NCBI RefSeq assembly: GCF_001632365.1
Contig: NW_024468513.1
Coordinates: 863,167 to 927,166 of the forward strand
Direction of reading: 5' to 3'
From: Laetiporus sulphureus 93-53
Taxonomy: Eukaryota; Basidiomycota; Agaricomycetes; Polyporales; Laetiporaceae
Length of the DNA: 64,000 bases
The translations under genes were made by a program, and so were the position numbers. The notes under the pieces were generated by a model. It was not told the DNA's origin and searched no databases. It saw only the letters and a program-made list of their open reading frames with translations. Below, in pieces: positions 63,177 through 64,000 of the stretch (the stretch's first letter is position 1; the number at the start of each line of letters is the position of its first letter).

Positions 63177-64000
63177 AGACCTGTCGGAGAACAAGACGAG
63201 CGGACGAAAGTGCCTCGCATGCTGCGTACCGCCTGTTGTTCGATGCACGGCATGATCAAGAGAAGCTTCGACTTGACAGCCACAGCACGTGAAGGCGACG
63301 CGGTCGATTTCGCGCCACTGACGCGCCGCCAAGGCATAACAACTTTTTCTTTATGCTCTGAACCTCTGGTTCGAGCTGCACAACCAACCTCTGTGGTGTT
63401 ACTTTCCCTTGATTGTACGTAGGTGGCAGATCTATTGTCATTTGGTGTTGCATATTTCAAGAACTTGTCAGTGGCAAGGACTGACAAACGAGCTAGTCAT
63501 GCTGTACAAGCTTTTCCTCTTTTCCTCGAACTTCACTCTTCGCCTATCGCTGCTTACGAATCGAGGAACATGGCCGGTCCCCAATCTACTGATGACAACT
63601 AACAGTCGCCGCGGACCCTCACATGTGCACACCCCAGACTGCACAATGGACCCGGGCCAACGACGGAGTTTGAGGGTGCATCTTCCCGGCCCTCGATCCG
63701 ATTTATCTGGCGTTCTCGGGCGCGTGGAGTCGTTCAAAACGCCCCCTGGCCTTCGAAATTCTTACAGTTCCCATGGTGCGTGTTTATTTCAACGAGGCGG
63801 CGCCGGCAAATGATGACTTCTTCCATGCATGAGCTGTGACATGGTGTATTTCATAGGTCGAATAAGCTATAACAAGGTGCCCAGGAAGGAGTGCAAGGCA
63901 GCCACCTGAAACACTGGCCGTGTCGAAGGCTCGCCTGCAGGCTGTCCCACGTGGGGTTTGATGGCGTCCATACGATCAGGCGGGGAATTCCGATCACCCG
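63177..64000. other. upstream of the array; possible partial gene at the edge
   Basis: The first 30 bases upstream of copy D resemble copy A's upstream. A plus-strand frame from 63592 (MTTNSRRGPSHVHTPD, ending at a GTGCGT donor near 63777) looks exon-like, and further exons may lie beyond 63858 and outside the window. No motif is recognised. Confidence 0.3.

Overview
This is a gene-dense stretch of a filamentous basidiomycete nuclear genome, most likely an Agaricomycete. Nearly every gene is split by 45-65 base introns with GT(A/G)NGT donors. The protein set is also fungal: Ppg1, Mcy1, CYS-3-type bZIP, an expanded fungal kinase type, and fungal P450 and A1 protease families. There are no bacterial operons, rRNA genes, CRISPR arrays or intact transposons. 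Gene models were built by hand from splice signals and reading frame. Where I summed the exons, the total was a multiple of three: LysM, CWC24, C2H2, PPG1, CRAL-TRIO, both Nudix genes, carrier, CoA-binding, ZNHIT3, the 48.2 kb gene, and array copies B and D.

Region 1 (1-17.7 kb) is loosely packed. It holds a LysM protein, a CYS-3/Met28-like bZIP regulator, the splicing factor CWC24, a C2H2 zinc-finger protein and the PP2A-like phosphatase PPG1, separated by 1-2.8 kb gaps in which I see no genes.

Region 2 (17.7-44.2 kb) is compact and mostly housekeeping. In order it holds a CRAL-TRIO lipid-transfer-like protein with a C-terminal membrane segment, a SETD6/RKM4-type SET methyltransferase, a head-to-tail pair of NADH pyrophosphatase (NUDT12/NPY1-type Nudix) genes, a possible tiny gene, a YMC1-like mitochondrial carrier, a CoA-binding protein, a membrane-anchored cysteine synthase (Mcy1-like), the SAGA subunit ADA2, the Paf1-complex subunit CTR9, a probably GPI-anchored aspartic protease, the zinc-finger HIT protein ZNHIT3 and a small unknown protein. 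Four neighbouring pairs are divergent, with 200-420 base shared promoters. Two of the genes (ADA2, CTR9) are global transcription co-factors and share one such promoter.

Region 3 (44.2-64 kb) is accessory. It holds a decayed aldo-keto reductase, an unknown four-exon gene, a fungal-type protein kinase with a repetitive tail, a cytochrome P450, and then a minus-strand tandem array of a family I do not recognise (56.3-63.2 kb). The array contains two apparently intact members (334 and about 257 residues), two disrupted members and one 3' fragment. A direct segmental duplication of about 1.93 kb (58.2-60.1 kb and 60.1-62.1 kb) explains its layout. Members share exon order, including 13- or 22-base micro-exons, and one member uses two GC-AG introns. 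This array is the best candidate for something undescribed in the window.
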